NCBI RefSeq assembly: GCF_000787775.1
Contig: NZ_BBPM01000006.1
Location: 190,708 to 229,768, forward strand
Direction: 5' to 3'
Origin: Streptacidiphilus carbonis
GTDB taxonomy: Bacteria; Actinomycetota; Actinomycetes; Streptomycetales; Streptomycetaceae
Length of the DNA stretch: 39,061 nt
Positions within the stretch are counted from its first letter, which is position 1. Every line of letters starts with the position of its first letter. This document shows, in pieces, positions 1 through 8,071 of the stretch. The position numbers and the translations under genes are program-made. The notes under the pieces are model-generated. The model saw nothing but the letters and a program-made list of their open reading frames with translations, was not told the origin of the DNA and searched no databases.

Positions 1-28
1 GGGGGGGGACCCCGGGCCCCCCGCCCCG
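1..28. other. G/C hairpin at window edge
   Basis: A run of eight G is followed within nine bases by a run of six C (17-22), so a short G/C stem can form. It may be the tail of a terminator of a gene outside the window. The rest of 29-199 holds the leader of the next gene, and I see no clear promoter in it. Confidence 0.2.
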
Positions 29-199
29 CCCGTAGCCGTTCCGACAACTGCCGGCCGCACCGTAGGACTTCCGTAAGGCAGCCGCCGCCCCCCAGGGGCG
101 CTCCGACGCTGTGTCATGGATGCACGCACCAGACACAGCCGGCCAACGGCGGGACGTACGGACGTACCGACTCCCGCTTCGAATCGGAGACGTGAGCGG

Positions 200-1867
200 A
201 TGACCTACACAACCAGACCGGCCCACCACGGCAGCAGGCGGCTGCCGCGCCCCGACCGGCAGAGCCGCGGCGGGCGACTGCTGCGGGCCCTCTTCGGCGC
301 GCTGAGCGGACTGGTCGCGGCGTTCGCCGCGCTCGCGGTCGCCGAGCTGGCGGCGGTCCCCGTGCGCCCCCAGGCGAGCCCGGTGACGGCGGTGGGCGAA
401 TCGGTCATCGACCGCACCCCTGGCGCGCTGAAGGACTATGCGGTCCGCAACTTCGGGACGAACGACAAGCTGGTGCTGCAGCTCGGCATCCTGGTGCTGC
501 TGGCCCTGTTCGCCCTCGGGCTGGGCCTGCTGACGCTGCGTTGGCGCCGCGTCGGCTCGGCCGGCGTGCTCGCCTTCGGGCTGCTCGGCGCGGTCTCGGC
601 GATGTCCCGTCCGGACGCGCAGCGCTTCGACGCCGTGCCCTCGGTGATCGGCGCGGTGGTCGGCGCGGCGGTGCTGTTCCTGCTCGCCGGACGGCTGACC
701 GTGCAGCCCGAGGCACCCTCATGGCAGGACGGGGGGAACGGCCCGGACGACAGCGGGCGCGACGCCGCGGGTTCGGAGTTCGACCGTCGCGGCTTCGTCC
801 TCACCGCGCTCTCCGCCTCGGCGGTGTCGCTCGGGGCCGGGCTGCTGGGCCAGAAGCTCAACGCCGTCGGCACCGAGAAGGCCGCCGCCTCACGCGCCGC
901 GATCAGCATCCCGACCCCGCGCGCCAGCACCAGCGCGGCACCGGTCGGCGTCGACCTCAAGGTCCCCGGACTGAGCCCCTTCATCACCCCCAACCCGTCC
1001 TTCTACCGGGTCGACACGGCCCTGGTCGTCCCGACCGTCGACGCCAACACCTGGCGGCTGCGGATCCACGGGACCGGCGTCGCCAAGGAGTTGGACATCA
1101 GTTACAAGGAGCTGGTGGCCCGGGGCGTGATCGACCGCGACATCACGGTGATGTGCGTGTCCGACGAGGTCGGCGGCAACTACATCGGCAACGCCCGCTG
1201 GACCGGCGTCCCGCTGGCGCCACTACTTCGGCAGGCCGGGGTGGTGCCTCCGTCCAAGGGCGGCCCGGCCGACCAGCTCGTCGCCCGCTCGGTCGACGGC
1301 ATGACGATCGGCACCCCGGTGGAGGCCGTGCTGGACGGCCGCGACGCGCTGCTCGCCGTCGGGATGAACGGTGAACCGCTGCCGTTCGCCCACGGCTTCC
1401 CGGTCCGCATGGTCGTGCCCGGCCTGTACGGCTACGTCTCGGCCTGCAAGTGGCTGCAGGAGCTGGAACTCACCAGGTTCACCGACTTCGACGCCTACTG
1501 GGCCCGGCGCGACTGGTCGGCGCAGGCCCCGATCAAGACCGAGTCCCGCATCGACACCCCCAAGAGTTCGAGCAAGCTCACCTCGGGCAAGGTCGCGGTG
1601 GCCGGGGTCGCCTGGGCCCAGCACAAGGGCATAGCCAAGGTCGAGGTGCGGGTGGACGGCGGCGCCTGGCACACCGCCGACCTCTCCGCCCAGGACTCCG
1701 TCGACACCTGGCGCCAATGGGTCTGGCAGTGGCCCGCCACCCCTGGCCCGCACCGCCTGGAGGTACGCGCGACGGACCGCACCGGCTACATCCAGACCGA
1801 GCAGAAAGCCGCCACCCGCCCCAACGGCGCCACCGGCTTCCACAACGTGGCCGTCAATGTCGCCTGA
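200..1867 (+). CDS. Membrane-anchored molybdopterin-dependent oxidoreductase (sulfite oxidase fold)
   Basis: 555 residues. The ATG at 200 is chosen because GGAG lies 10 bases upstream; an in-frame ATG at 116 has no such site. About four hydrophobic segments fill residues 27-170. A fifth follows a twin-arginine-like motif (DRRGFVLTALSAS), and the rest should be extracytoplasmic. The sulfite-oxidase-type Mo-cofactor domain contains the motif VMCVSDEVGG, whose Cys is the expected molybdenum ligand. A C-terminal Ig-like Mo-oxidoreductase dimerisation domain follows (about residue 450 onward, with GVAWA and VEVRVDGGAW). The layout matches the five-TM actinobacterial molybdenum proteins (SCO3746 type) reported to use Sec for the first helices and Tat for the last. 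The substrate is unknown. The gene appears monocistronic; the next gene is convergent. Confidence 0.9.
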   Translation: MTYTTRPAHHGSRRLPRPDRQSRGGRLLRALFGALSGLVAAFAALAVAELAAVPVRPQASPVTAVGESVIDRTPGALKDYAVRNFGTNDKLVLQLGILVLLALFALGLGLLTLRWRRVGSAGVLAFGLLGAVSAMSRPDAQRFDAVPSVIGAVVGAAVLFLLAGRLTVQPEAPSWQDGGNGPDDSGRDAAGSEFDRRGFVLTALSASAVSLGAGLLGQKLNAVGTEKAAASRAAISIPTPRASTSAAPVGVDLKVPGLSPFITPNPSFYRVDTALVVPTVDANTWRLRIHGTGVAKELDISYKELVARGVIDRDITVMCVSDEVGGNYIGNARWTGVPLAPLLRQAGVVPPSKGGPADQLVARSVDGMTIGTPVEAVLDGRDALLAVGMNGEPLPFAHGFPVRMVVPGLYGYVSACKWLQELELTRFTDFDAYWARRDWSAQAPIKTESRIDTPKSSSKLTSGKVAVAGVAWAQHKGIAKVEVRVDGGAWHTADLSAQDSVDTWRQWVWQWPATPGPHRLEVRATDRTGYIQTEQKAATRPNGATGFHNVAVNVA

Positions 1868-1883
1868 GCCGCGCTACCCGCGG

Positions 1884-2399
1884 TCACTCGTCGTCGGCCA
1901 GCCGGAAGGCCAGCTCCGTCTCCCATTTGCTGCTGTCGGGCTGGGTCCGGGGATCGGTGAGATAGCTCTCGATCCGGCACCCCCACCGGTCGCCGGCCTC
2001 AGTCGGCACCATGTCCCACCGCAGCCCGGCCGCGGCCGCCCGCTCCAGCAGCAGCGCCGTGGCCCCGACCAGCCCGTCGAAACCGCCGACATGGGTGTGC
2101 AGCGCGTAGCGACCGCCCGGCAGCACCCCGAAGAACAGGTCCCCCTCCCCCTCCGCAGCCGGCCCGGCGACCGGAACCCCCGCCTCGACCTCCAGTCCCC
2201 GCTCCATGTCGATCACGTCGTACTTCAGAAACGGCGCCCCCGCCGGCGCGACCCCCAGGGCGGCCAACCGCCCGATCACCTCGGGGATCCGGTGCGCAAC
2301 GGTGTCCACGGACTCCATCGCCACGACCGCGCGAACCCCCGCATAGGGCTGCGCAGCACGCTCGACGATCACGAGCGGCACATCAGTGTCAGCATTCAT
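1884..2399 (-). CDS. GyrI-like / AraC effector-binding domain protein
   Basis: About 171 residues from the ATG at 2399 (MNADTDVPLV), preceded by GGAGG at ideal spacing. An in-frame ATG at 2432 has no comparable site. The whole protein looks like a stand-alone effector-binding (GyrI-like) fold: a beta strand with PYAGVRAVV, a middle PFLKYDVID block, the acidic VEAGVPVAGPAA strand, GGRYALHTHVGGFDGL and a C-terminal WETELAFRL. In this superfamily the domain binds small hydrophobic or cationic ligands, either fused to AraC/MerR DNA-binding domains or alone; no DNA-binding domain is present here. It lies convergent to the molybdenum enzyme and 49 bases upstream of a GNAT gene on the same strand. 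The ligand cannot be inferred. Confidence 0.8.
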   Translation of the reverse strand: MNADTDVPLVIVERAAQPYAGVRAVVAMESVDTVAHRIPEVIGRLAALGVAPAGAPFLKYDVIDMERGLEVEAGVPVAGPAAEGEGDLFFGVLPGGRYALHTHVGGFDGLVGATALLLERAAAAGLRWDMVPTEAGDRWGCRIESYLTDPRTQPDSSKWETELAFRLADDE

Positions 2400-2448
2400 A
2401 CCCGGTAGACCTCCGACAACAGCAAAAGTCATCGCTCAGCACTCACTG

Positions 2449-2907
2449 CTACTGGTCGACAGCAACCGTGCCAACCAGTGACTTGAACAGGTGCACGTCC
2501 GCATGGCCCCCGGGGATGCCCAGCGTGCGTCCGGTCTCGGTATAGCCGTGGCGCTGGTAGAAGCCCGGAGCCTGGAAGGTGAAGGAGGACACGGCGACGC
2601 GGTCGCACCCCCGTCGTCCGGCCTCCGTCTCGGCTGCCTGCAGGATCCTGCTGCCCCAGCCGTCCTTGCGGCTGTCGTCACGCACCCAGAGCATCTCGAT
2701 GCCGCACAGTCCGCCCCAGGTCCAGGCGGCCAGACCGCCGACCAGTTCGCCCGCCTGGTCGGTGACCTTGACCGAGAGCGTGCCGTAGTCGTCCGCACCG
2801 GTGGCGGCCGTGTTGAAGGCGGTCAACTCCTGGCTCAGCCGCTCATTGAGTTCGGCGTCGCGTTCGCCGATGGTCAGGGCCGGATCGTCAGCAGGGTGCG
2901 TCGTCAC
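2449..2907 (-). CDS. GNAT family N-acetyltransferase
   Basis: A single GNAT domain. The acetyl-CoA pyrophosphate loop is visible as RKDGWGSRIL, followed by the helix AAETEAGRRGCDRVAV and the late strand-turn APGFYQRHGYTETGR, where the Tyr of FYQRHGY is the usual general-acid position. The substrate is unknown. The start is uncertain: GTG 2907 (VTTHPADDPAL) is preferred because the N-terminal 13 codons upstream look non-conserved, but a GTG at 2946 is also open, and neither has a good ribosome binding site. A TACT-like element just upstream of 2907 would allow a leaderless transcript. It is divergent from the gene at 3040. Confidence 0.82.
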   Translation of the reverse strand: MTTHPADDPALTIGERDAELNERLSQELTAFNTAATGADDYGTLSVKVTDQAGELVGGLAAWTWGGLCGIEMLWVRDDSRKDGWGSRILQAAETEAGRRGCDRVAVSSFTFQAPGFYQRHGYTETGRTLGIPGGHADVHLFKSLVGTVAVDQ

Positions 2908-2981
2908 GGGGCGGAGTATGTCACTTCCGCGGGCTCCGCAGCACACGACTGTTCGCGACGCTCGGGTGTCAGCGAGGCATC

Positions 2982-3009
2982 TTGGCCGTCGTGGCTCATC
3001 GGCTACATT
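2982..3009 (+). promoter_or_regulatory. Candidate promoter for the gene at 3040
   Basis: TTGGCC (2982-2987) and TACATT (3004-3009) are separated by 16 bases and placed about 30 bases before the ATG at 3040. The fit to a housekeeping sigma promoter is moderate. Confidence 0.4.
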
Positions 3010-3039
3010 TTCCCTGACAGTTCGTCATCAGGAGGATTC

Positions 3040-3504
3040 ATGCCGTACGTCGTCGATTTCGTTACCGTGTCCACCGTCGGCCTGGAATCGTCGCCGGTCG
3101 CGGAGGCCCTGGCCGGACTTCGCGCCAACGAGGCACGCTATTTCAAGAACAAGTACGACCATGTTTTCACCGTCAGCCCCGCGAGTGAGGAGCCGGAGGC
3201 GCTCGAATGGGTGACGCGCATCCTTGCCGACGAGCGCGGCATCGTCATTGCGTCACGTCCGCTGGAGGTCACTTCCTTTGAGGTGGCGGGTATTCGCATG
3301 GCGTATGTGTTCTACGAGTCCGGCCTCTCCATCAACGTGATGTACGACATCGAGGCCACGGGGAAGCGGGCAGTCGGGTTCAAGCTGTCGGAGGGCATGG
3401 AAATCCCCGAGGAGCTGGCGTCGAATTTCAAGTTCGCGCGCCAGAAGTCGAAGCTGGCCGGCGTGATCCGCGGATCCTACTTCGTGATCAAGGGCGAGTA
3501 CTGA
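3040..3504 (+). CDS. Hypothetical protein, 154 aa, lower GC than neighbours
   Basis: The start is fixed by a full AGGAGG at 3030-3035 before the ATG. I do not recognise the family. The protein is soluble with no signal peptide or membrane segment. It alternates strands and helices, begins MPYVVDFVTVSTVGLES, has a Lys/Phe/Tyr-rich middle (ARYFKNKYDHVFTVSP) and ends FKFARQKSKLAGVIRGSYFVI. Codon use is unusual for this window, with more A/T in third positions (GTT, TTT, ATT), and GC is visibly lower than in flanking genes. This fits recent acquisition. Its last 17 bases overlap the convergent cysteine hydrolase gene. No function is proposed. Confidence 0.8.
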   Translation: MPYVVDFVTVSTVGLESSPVAEALAGLRANEARYFKNKYDHVFTVSPASEEPEALEWVTRILADERGIVIASRPLEVTSFEVAGIRMAYVFYESGLSINVMYDIEATGKRAVGFKLSEGMEIPEELASNFKFARQKSKLAGVIRGSYFVIKGEY

Positions 3505-4054
3505 GTTCGAAGTCGACGTCCTTGGTGACGACCGTTCCCGCCGTGCGCCCCGGGGCGGTGTGATGGGTCCAGTAGAGGTTGGTGTGGGCGATGACCAGGT
3601 CCGGGGAGGGGGCGCCCCAGGCGGTCTGGTCCTCCGTCGTGTGGGCGTCGGCGACCAGGGTCACGTCGTAGCCCCTGACGAACGCGCCGTGCAGGGTGGA
3701 GCGGATGCACTCGTCGGTCTGGGCGCCGGCCAGGAAGAGCCGTCCGACGGCCAGGTCCGAGAGCGCGGACTCCAGCGTGGTCTCCTCGAAGGAGTCGCCG
3801 TAGCTCTTCTCGACCATCGGCTCGCCCTCGGCCGGGGCCAGCTCGGGGACGATCTGCCAGGCGTCGCTCCCCCGGGCGAGCTGCTCGTCCGCGTGCCGCA
3901 CCCAGATGACGGGGATGCGCTCCCGCCGGGCCCTGTCGACCAGGACGGCGATGTTGTCCACCACCGAGTCGCGCTCATGCGCGCCCTCGACCACGCCGTT
4001 CTGCGCGTCGACGACGACAAGCGCGGTGTTGGGCCGGTCCTGCAGTGTGGTCAT
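3488..4054 (-). CDS. Cysteine hydrolase of the isochorismatase-like family
   Basis: 188 residues, the usual length. The three catalytic positions of the family are visible: Asp16 in ALVVVDAQNG, Lys83 in VEKSYGDSF and Cys116 in AQTDECIRST. Members hydrolyse amides or enol ethers (nicotinamide, N-carbamoyl compounds, isochorismate); nothing here selects among them. The C-terminal segment DVTLVADAHTT is typical. The first Met (MTTLQDRPNT) is used. The CGNR regulator gene lies 63 bases upstream on the same strand, so the two could be cotranscribed. The 3' end overlaps the convergent gene by 17 bases. Confidence 0.9.
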   Translation of the reverse strand: MTTLQDRPNTALVVVDAQNGVVEGAHERDSVVDNIAVLVDRARRERIPVIWVRHADEQLARGSDAWQIVPELAPAEGEPMVEKSYGDSFEETTLESALSDLAVGRLFLAGAQTDECIRSTLHGAFVRGYDVTLVADAHTTEDQTAWGAPSPDLVIAHTNLYWTHHTAPGRTAGTVVTKDVDFELSTRP

Positions 4055-4117
4055 CGTCGTCTCCCCGCGATTCGGCCGGTGGTCCGGTGCCCACCGTAGA
4101 CCGCCGCACTGACAACG

Positions 4118-4780
4118 TCAGGAAGTGGCGGCCGCTTTCGTACGCCGGGCGTAGGCGCGGGCCGCGCGGGCGCGGTCGCCGCAGCGGACCGAGCACCAGT
4201 GGCGCCGGGCGTGGGTCCGCAGCAGGAAGCGCCGGCACGGGGCCGAGCCGCAGGCGGCGAGCCGGTCGGCGTCGGCGCCGGTGAGCAGGTCGGCGGCGTC
4301 CGCGGCGAGGACCGCCATCGCGCGGTCGGCGACCTGGTCGGCCGGGTGCGGCTGGGCCCGGTACAACCCGAGGGACGGCTCCCAGGCGAGCAGCGCGGCC
4401 GCCGGGGCGAGCGTCATCGCGTCGTTGACCGCGTGCAGCGCCTCCGGCGGGGCGGGAAGGGCCTCGATCCGGGTCGCGATCAGCGCCCGCACCTGCTCGC
4501 GGAGGTCCCGCAGCCGCGCCGCGCACACCTCCTGCAGCGCCGCGCCGTCCCCTGCCAGCCCGTGTTCGACCAGCCACTCGGTGGCCGCGGCCGGCGTGCC
4601 GAGCAGGTCCAGGATCCGACCGCCGGGCAGCGCCGGCGCGCTGTTGGCGAAGTCCAGGGCGGGGTAGCGCTCCGCGCCCGGCGCCGGCGGAAGGGCCGCG
4701 TGGTCCCCATCAGCGCGGTCCCCATCGGCGCGGTCCGGATCGATGCGGCCTGGATCAGCGGTCTGCTTCATGTCTCTCAT
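4118..4780 (-). CDS. ABATE/CGNR zinc-finger transcriptional regulator
   Basis: 220 residues. An N-terminal ABATE domain (YPALDFANS at about 39-47, then helices with LLGTPAAATEWLVEHGL) is followed by a C-terminal zinc finger. Cys pairs are visible in AACGSAPCRRFLL and RRHWCSVRCGDRARAARAYARR. The eponymous CGNR tetrad reads CGDR here, a conservative change in the helix thought to contact DNA. The ATG at 4780 is preceded by AAGG six bases upstream; an ATG at 4771 is an alternative. The first 35 residues contain a DRADGD duplication, likely disordered. The gene is divergent from the MBL hydrolase at 4860 with 79 bases between them, so that gene is a likely target. Confidence 0.87.
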   Translation of the reverse strand: MRDMKQTADPGRIDPDRADGDRADGDHAALPPAPGAERYPALDFANSAPALPGGRILDLLGTPAAATEWLVEHGLAGDGAALQEVCAARLRDLREQVRALIATRIEALPAPPEALHAVNDAMTLAPAAALLAWEPSLGLYRAQPHPADQVADRAMAVLAADAADLLTGADADRLAACGSAPCRRFLLRTHARRHWCSVRCGDRARAARAYARRTKAAATS

Positions 4781-4788
4781 GTTAAACC

Positions 4789-4818
4789 TTGCGCTTCTCC
4801 GTGAGAATCGACTAGCTT
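4789..4818 (+). promoter_or_regulatory. Candidate promoter for the MBL hydrolase gene
   Basis: TTGCGC (4789-4794), an 18-base spacer and TAGCTT (4813-4818), followed by a leader of about 35 bases. It lies in the short divergent region with the CGNR regulator gene. Confidence 0.35.
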
Positions 4819-4859
4819 CACATCACGGCAAAAGTTGCTTTCAAACGTGAGGACACATC

Positions 4860-5639
4860 ATGGGCGACACCCGTACGACCGCTGAGCAGACCCCCGTGCG
4901 CGTCTTCGGCGGTCCCACCGCGCTGATCGGGTTCGGCGGCCTCATCTTCCTCACCGATCCGGCCTTCGACGGCCCCGGCGACTACTCCCGCGGCAAGGGG
5001 CGGTCACTGACCAAGACGGCCCCGTCCGCGATCGACCCGGCCGACCTGGGCCCGGTCGACGCCGTGCTGCTCTCCCACGACGAGCACCCCGACAACCTGG
5101 ACGACTCCGGCCGGGCCCTGCTCGCCGACATGCCGCTGGTGCTGACCACCCGCGGCGGGGCCCAGCGCCTGGGCGGCACCGCACGCGGCCTCGCCCCCTG
5201 GGAGTCGGTCGACCTGCCCCGCCCCGACGGCGGGACGGTGACCGTGACCGCGACACCCGCCCAGCACGGGCCCGAGGGCTGCGAGCCGATCAGCGGCGAG
5301 GTCGTCGGCTTCGTCCTGACCGCGGCCGACCTGCCCTCGGTCTACGTCAGCGGGGACAACGCCTCACTCGCCCTGGTCGAGGAGATCGCCGCGCGCTTCG
5401 GCCCCGTCGACACCGCCGTCCTGTTCGCCGGAGCCGCCCGCACCGGGCTGTTCGACGGCGCGCTGCTCACCCTCGACAGCGCCCAGGCCGCCCAGGCCGC
5501 AGCCATCCTGGGTGCGCGCAGGGTGGTTCCGGTCCACTTCGACAGCTGGGCCCACTTCACCGAGGGGCGCGACGAACTGGTGAAGGCCTTCACCGCGGCC
5601 GGCCTTCTCGACCGCGTCCAGTTCGGCCAGGCCGGCTGA
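4860..5639 (+). CDS. MBL-fold metallo-hydrolase
   Basis: 259 residues. The metallo-beta-lactamase metal motif is present as LLSHDEHPDNLD near residues 63-74 (His-X-X-His-X-Asp), with downstream ligands likely in PAQHGPEG, VYVSGDNASL and VPVHFDSWAHF. The arrangement resembles the UlaG-like/RomA-like branch, which acts on lactones, phosphodiesters or lipid amides; the substrate is not evident. GAGGAC precedes the ATG. No signal peptide is seen, so it is cytoplasmic. It is transcribed away from the CGNR regulator gene and converges on the histidine kinase gene with only 35 bases between stops. Confidence 0.9.
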   Translation: MGDTRTTAEQTPVRVFGGPTALIGFGGLIFLTDPAFDGPGDYSRGKGRSLTKTAPSAIDPADLGPVDAVLLSHDEHPDNLDDSGRALLADMPLVLTTRGGAQRLGGTARGLAPWESVDLPRPDGGTVTVTATPAQHGPEGCEPISGEVVGFVLTAADLPSVYVSGDNASLALVEEIAARFGPVDTAVLFAGAARTGLFDGALLTLDSAQAAQAAAILGARRVVPVHFDSWAHFTEGRDELVKAFTAAGLLDRVQFGQAG

Positions 5640-5674
5640 GGCCCCGTCAGCCCGCCTGCCGAGGATCCGGGACT

Positions 5675-7159
5675 CTACGGATCGACGCAGGGAAGGTCGA
5701 GGCGGAACTCGGTGCGTCCCGGGCGGCTGCGCACCGTCAGCTCGCCCTGGTGCGCCGTGACCACGGCGTGGGCGATGGCCAGCCCCAGGCCGCTGCCGCC
5801 GTCGGTGCGGGAGCGGCCCCCGCCACCGCGGGTGAACCGTTCGAACAGGGTGGAGCGCAGCGACTCGGGGATACCGGGACCGTCGTCGGCGACGACGAGC
5901 CGTACCAGGTGCAGCGGTTGCGGGAGCCGGGACAGGCACACCCGCACGGTGCTCCCCGCGGGGGTGTGCAGCCGGGCGTTGGACAGCAGGTTGGCCACCG
6001 CCTGGTGCAGCCGGTCCTTGTCACCGGTGACCAGCACCGGGGTCTCCGGCAGGTCCAGTACCCAGTGCTGCCCGGGGCCGGCCACCTGGGCGTCGGACAC
6101 CGCGTCGAGCACCAGCAGGGTGAGGTCCACCTCCTCGCGGGCCAGCGGCCGTCCGGCGTCCAGCCGGGCCAGCAGCAGCAGGTCGTCGACGATCGCGCCC
6201 ATCCGCACCGACTCCGCCTGGATCCGGGTCAGCGCCCGCGCCACCTCGGGCGCCTGCGGCTGCGGGTGCAGCCGGGCCAGCTCCGCGTGGCCGCGGATCG
6301 CGGCCAGCGGGGTGCGCAGCTCGTGGCCGGCGTCGGCGGCGAAACTGCGCAGCCGCTCCTCGGAGGAGTGCCGGCTGGCGAGCGCGGTCTCGACGTGGCC
6401 GAGCATCCGGTTGAACGCGGTGCCCACCTGCCCGACCTCGGTGTCCGGATCGCTGTCCGGGAGGCGCGGCGGCAGCGCCACCGCGCCGCTTTCCAAAGGC
6501 AGTTCGGTGACCCGCACCGCCGTGGCGGCCACCCGGTCCAGCGGACGCAGCGACAGCCGCACCCACAGCGCACCGGCGACGCCGGTCACCGCGAGCGCGA
6601 TCGCGAAGACGGTCAGCTCGACCATCTCCAGCCGGTGGACCGCCCCTTCGACGCCCTCCAGCGGCATCCCGGTGATCAGGATGTCCTGGTCCCGGCCGGC
6701 CACCGCCCTGACCCGGTAGTAGCCGTCCTCGTGCAGGTCCAGGTCGTGGACGCTGCCGTCGGTCGGCAGCGCCTTGATCGCGGCCAGCTCGGCGGCGGAG
6801 AGGGTGACCGCGTCGGCGCCGACGTCGGCGTCGTCCGCGTCCCCGTCGACGATGGCGGCCTGGGCCAGCCGGCCGTCCGCGAGCCGGGCGCCGAAGGTGC
6901 CCACCGACTGCGCGCGGGTGTCCCCGGGGAGCCCGCCGGCGTCGGGGTGCTCCAGGCTCTGCGCGTAGCGGACCCCGGACTGCACCAGCTGCTGGTCCAC
7001 CTTGGAGACCAGGAACCCGTGCAACGCCACCGTGGTCGCGATGCCGACCGTGGCGCAGGCCAGGGCGAGCAGCACCAGCAGCCCGCTGATCAGCCTGGCC
7101 CGCAGCGACCGCGGCAGCCTGATCCGCCGGGTTCGGGAGCGCGGCAGCGACCGCTTCAC
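5675..7159 (-). CDS. Two-component sensor histidine kinase
   Basis: 494 residues starting at the GTG that overlaps the response regulator stop (GTGA), a sign of translational coupling. Order: short basic N-terminus, TM1 (about 24-46), an extracytoplasmic sensor of about 140 residues rich in Asp, TM2 (about 185-205), a HAMP linker (LRPLDRVAATA, EVGQVGTAFNRML), the H-box AGHELRTPLAAI with the phosphorylated His, an N-box NLLSNARLHT, and the HATPase G boxes DDGPGIPES and GSGLGLAIA. It is a standard OmpR-associated kinase. The ligand is unknown. Context suggests it governs the divergent flavocytochrome/FMN-protein pair. Confidence 0.95.
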   Translation of the reverse strand: MKRSLPRSRTRRIRLPRSLRARLISGLLVLLALACATVGIATTVALHGFLVSKVDQQLVQSGVRYAQSLEHPDAGGLPGDTRAQSVGTFGARLADGRLAQAAIVDGDADDADVGADAVTLSAAELAAIKALPTDGSVHDLDLHEDGYYRVRAVAGRDQDILITGMPLEGVEGAVHRLEMVELTVFAIALAVTGVAGALWVRLSLRPLDRVAATAVRVTELPLESGAVALPPRLPDSDPDTEVGQVGTAFNRMLGHVETALASRHSSEERLRSFAADAGHELRTPLAAIRGHAELARLHPQPQAPEVARALTRIQAESVRMGAIVDDLLLLARLDAGRPLAREEVDLTLLVLDAVSDAQVAGPGQHWVLDLPETPVLVTGDKDRLHQAVANLLSNARLHTPAGSTVRVCLSRLPQPLHLVRLVVADDGPGIPESLRSTLFERFTRGGGGRSRTDGGSGLGLAIAHAVVTAHQGELTVRSRPGRTEFRLDLPCVDP

Positions 7160-7884
7160 CGGGGTTCCCGCAGGACGTAGCCGACGCCGCGGACGGTGTG
7201 GATCAGCGGTGCGTACCCGCTGTCCACCTTCTTCCGCAGATAGCTGATGTAGAGCTCCACCACATGCGCCTGGCCGCCGAAGTCGTAGGACCAGACGGCC
7301 TCCAGGATCTGGGCCTTGCTCAGCACCCGGCGCGGGTTGGCCAGCAGGTAGCGCAGCAGCTCGAACTCGGTCCGGCTCAGCTCCACCGGCGTGCCCGCGC
7401 GGCGGACCTCCCTGGTGCCCTCGAACAGTTCCAGGTCCGCCAGCGCCAGCCGCTCCCCCCGGTCGGTCTCCGACCGCGGGTCCGTCCCGGCCCGGCGCAG
7501 CAGTCCGCGCAGCCGGGCCACCACCTCTTCCAGGCTGAACGGCTTGGTGACGTAGTCGTCCCCGCCCGCGGTGATGCCGGCGATCCGGTCGTCGACCGCG
7601 TCCTTGGCCGTGAGGAACAGCACACAGACCCCGGGCGCCTCGGCGCGCATCCGCCGCAGCACCTCCAGCCCGTCGAAGTCCGGCAGCATCATGTCCAGGA
7701 CGACCGCGTCGGGACGGAAACCGGCGGCCACCGCGACCGCTTCGGCGCCGTCGGCCGCGGTCCTGACCTCCCATCCGTCGTAGACCAGGGCCTGGGCCAC
7801 CACCTCGGTGAGATCCGGCTCGTCGTCGACCACCAGCGCACGCGGCGGTCCGACCTGGGGACGGCGAGAGGAATCAGGAGACAT
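7156..7884 (-). CDS. OmpR/PhoB-family response regulator
   Basis: 242 residues from the ATG at 7884 (MSPDSSRRPQ). An in-frame ATG at 7932 would add 16 residues of low-complexity sequence, and neither start has a convincing ribosome binding site. The receiver domain has acidic pocket Asp20-Asp21, phosphoacceptor Asp64 (VVLDMMLPD), the Thr of LFLTAKD and the Lys of VTKPF. The C-terminal winged helix (LSRTEFELLRYLL, VVELYISYLRKKVD, TVRGVGYVLR) is of the PhoB/OmpR type. It is coupled to the kinase gene by a 4-base overlap and divergent from the flavocytochrome gene. Confidence 0.95.
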   Translation of the reverse strand: MSPDSSRRPQVGPPRALVVDDEPDLTEVVAQALVYDGWEVRTAADGAEAVAVAAGFRPDAVVLDMMLPDFDGLEVLRRMRAEAPGVCVLFLTAKDAVDDRIAGITAGGDDYVTKPFSLEEVVARLRGLLRRAGTDPRSETDRGERLALADLELFEGTREVRRAGTPVELSRTEFELLRYLLANPRRVLSKAQILEAVWSYDFGGQAHVVELYISYLRKKVDSGYAPLIHTVRGVGYVLREPR

Positions 7885-7885
7885 A

Positions 7886-7899
7886 GCATCACATGATGC
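7886..7899. promoter_or_regulatory. Short inverted repeat at the response regulator start
   Basis: GCATCA-CA-TGATGC: perfect 6-base arms two bases apart, immediately before the ATG at 7884 on the minus strand. It could be an operator or a small translational hairpin. Confidence 0.3.
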
Positions 7900-7973
7900 A
7901 CCCCCGCGGGACGCACCCGAGGCCACCGGCATGCCTGTGGATCAGCTGTGACCTGCGGCGGAACCCCCGGGTT

Positions 7974-7995
7974 TCAGAAGGAACTCAGAGGGACC
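7974..7995 (+). promoter_or_regulatory. Candidate OmpR-type direct-repeat operator
   Basis: Two head-to-tail 11-mers, TCAGAAGGAAC and TCAGAGGGACC, match at 9 of 11 positions with exactly one helical turn of spacing. This is the arrangement bound by PhoB/OmpR-family regulators. A looser third copy (TCAGGGTGA) lies at 8000-8008. The site is in the divergent region between the response regulator gene and the flavocytochrome gene, about 80 bases before the latter's ATG. Confidence 0.5.
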
Positions 7996-8071
7996 GGTGT
8001 CAGGGTGAAGTCCTGCGGCCCGGTGTTCCGGGCAGCGGGCCACGAACCGAGGACCCAGGCTGAGGAGACCC

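Noticed and set aside
7160-7774. N-terminal extension of the sensor kinase frame through the response regulator gene
   Set aside because: Shadow frame without motifs. The GTG at 7159 with the 4-base overlap is the natural start.
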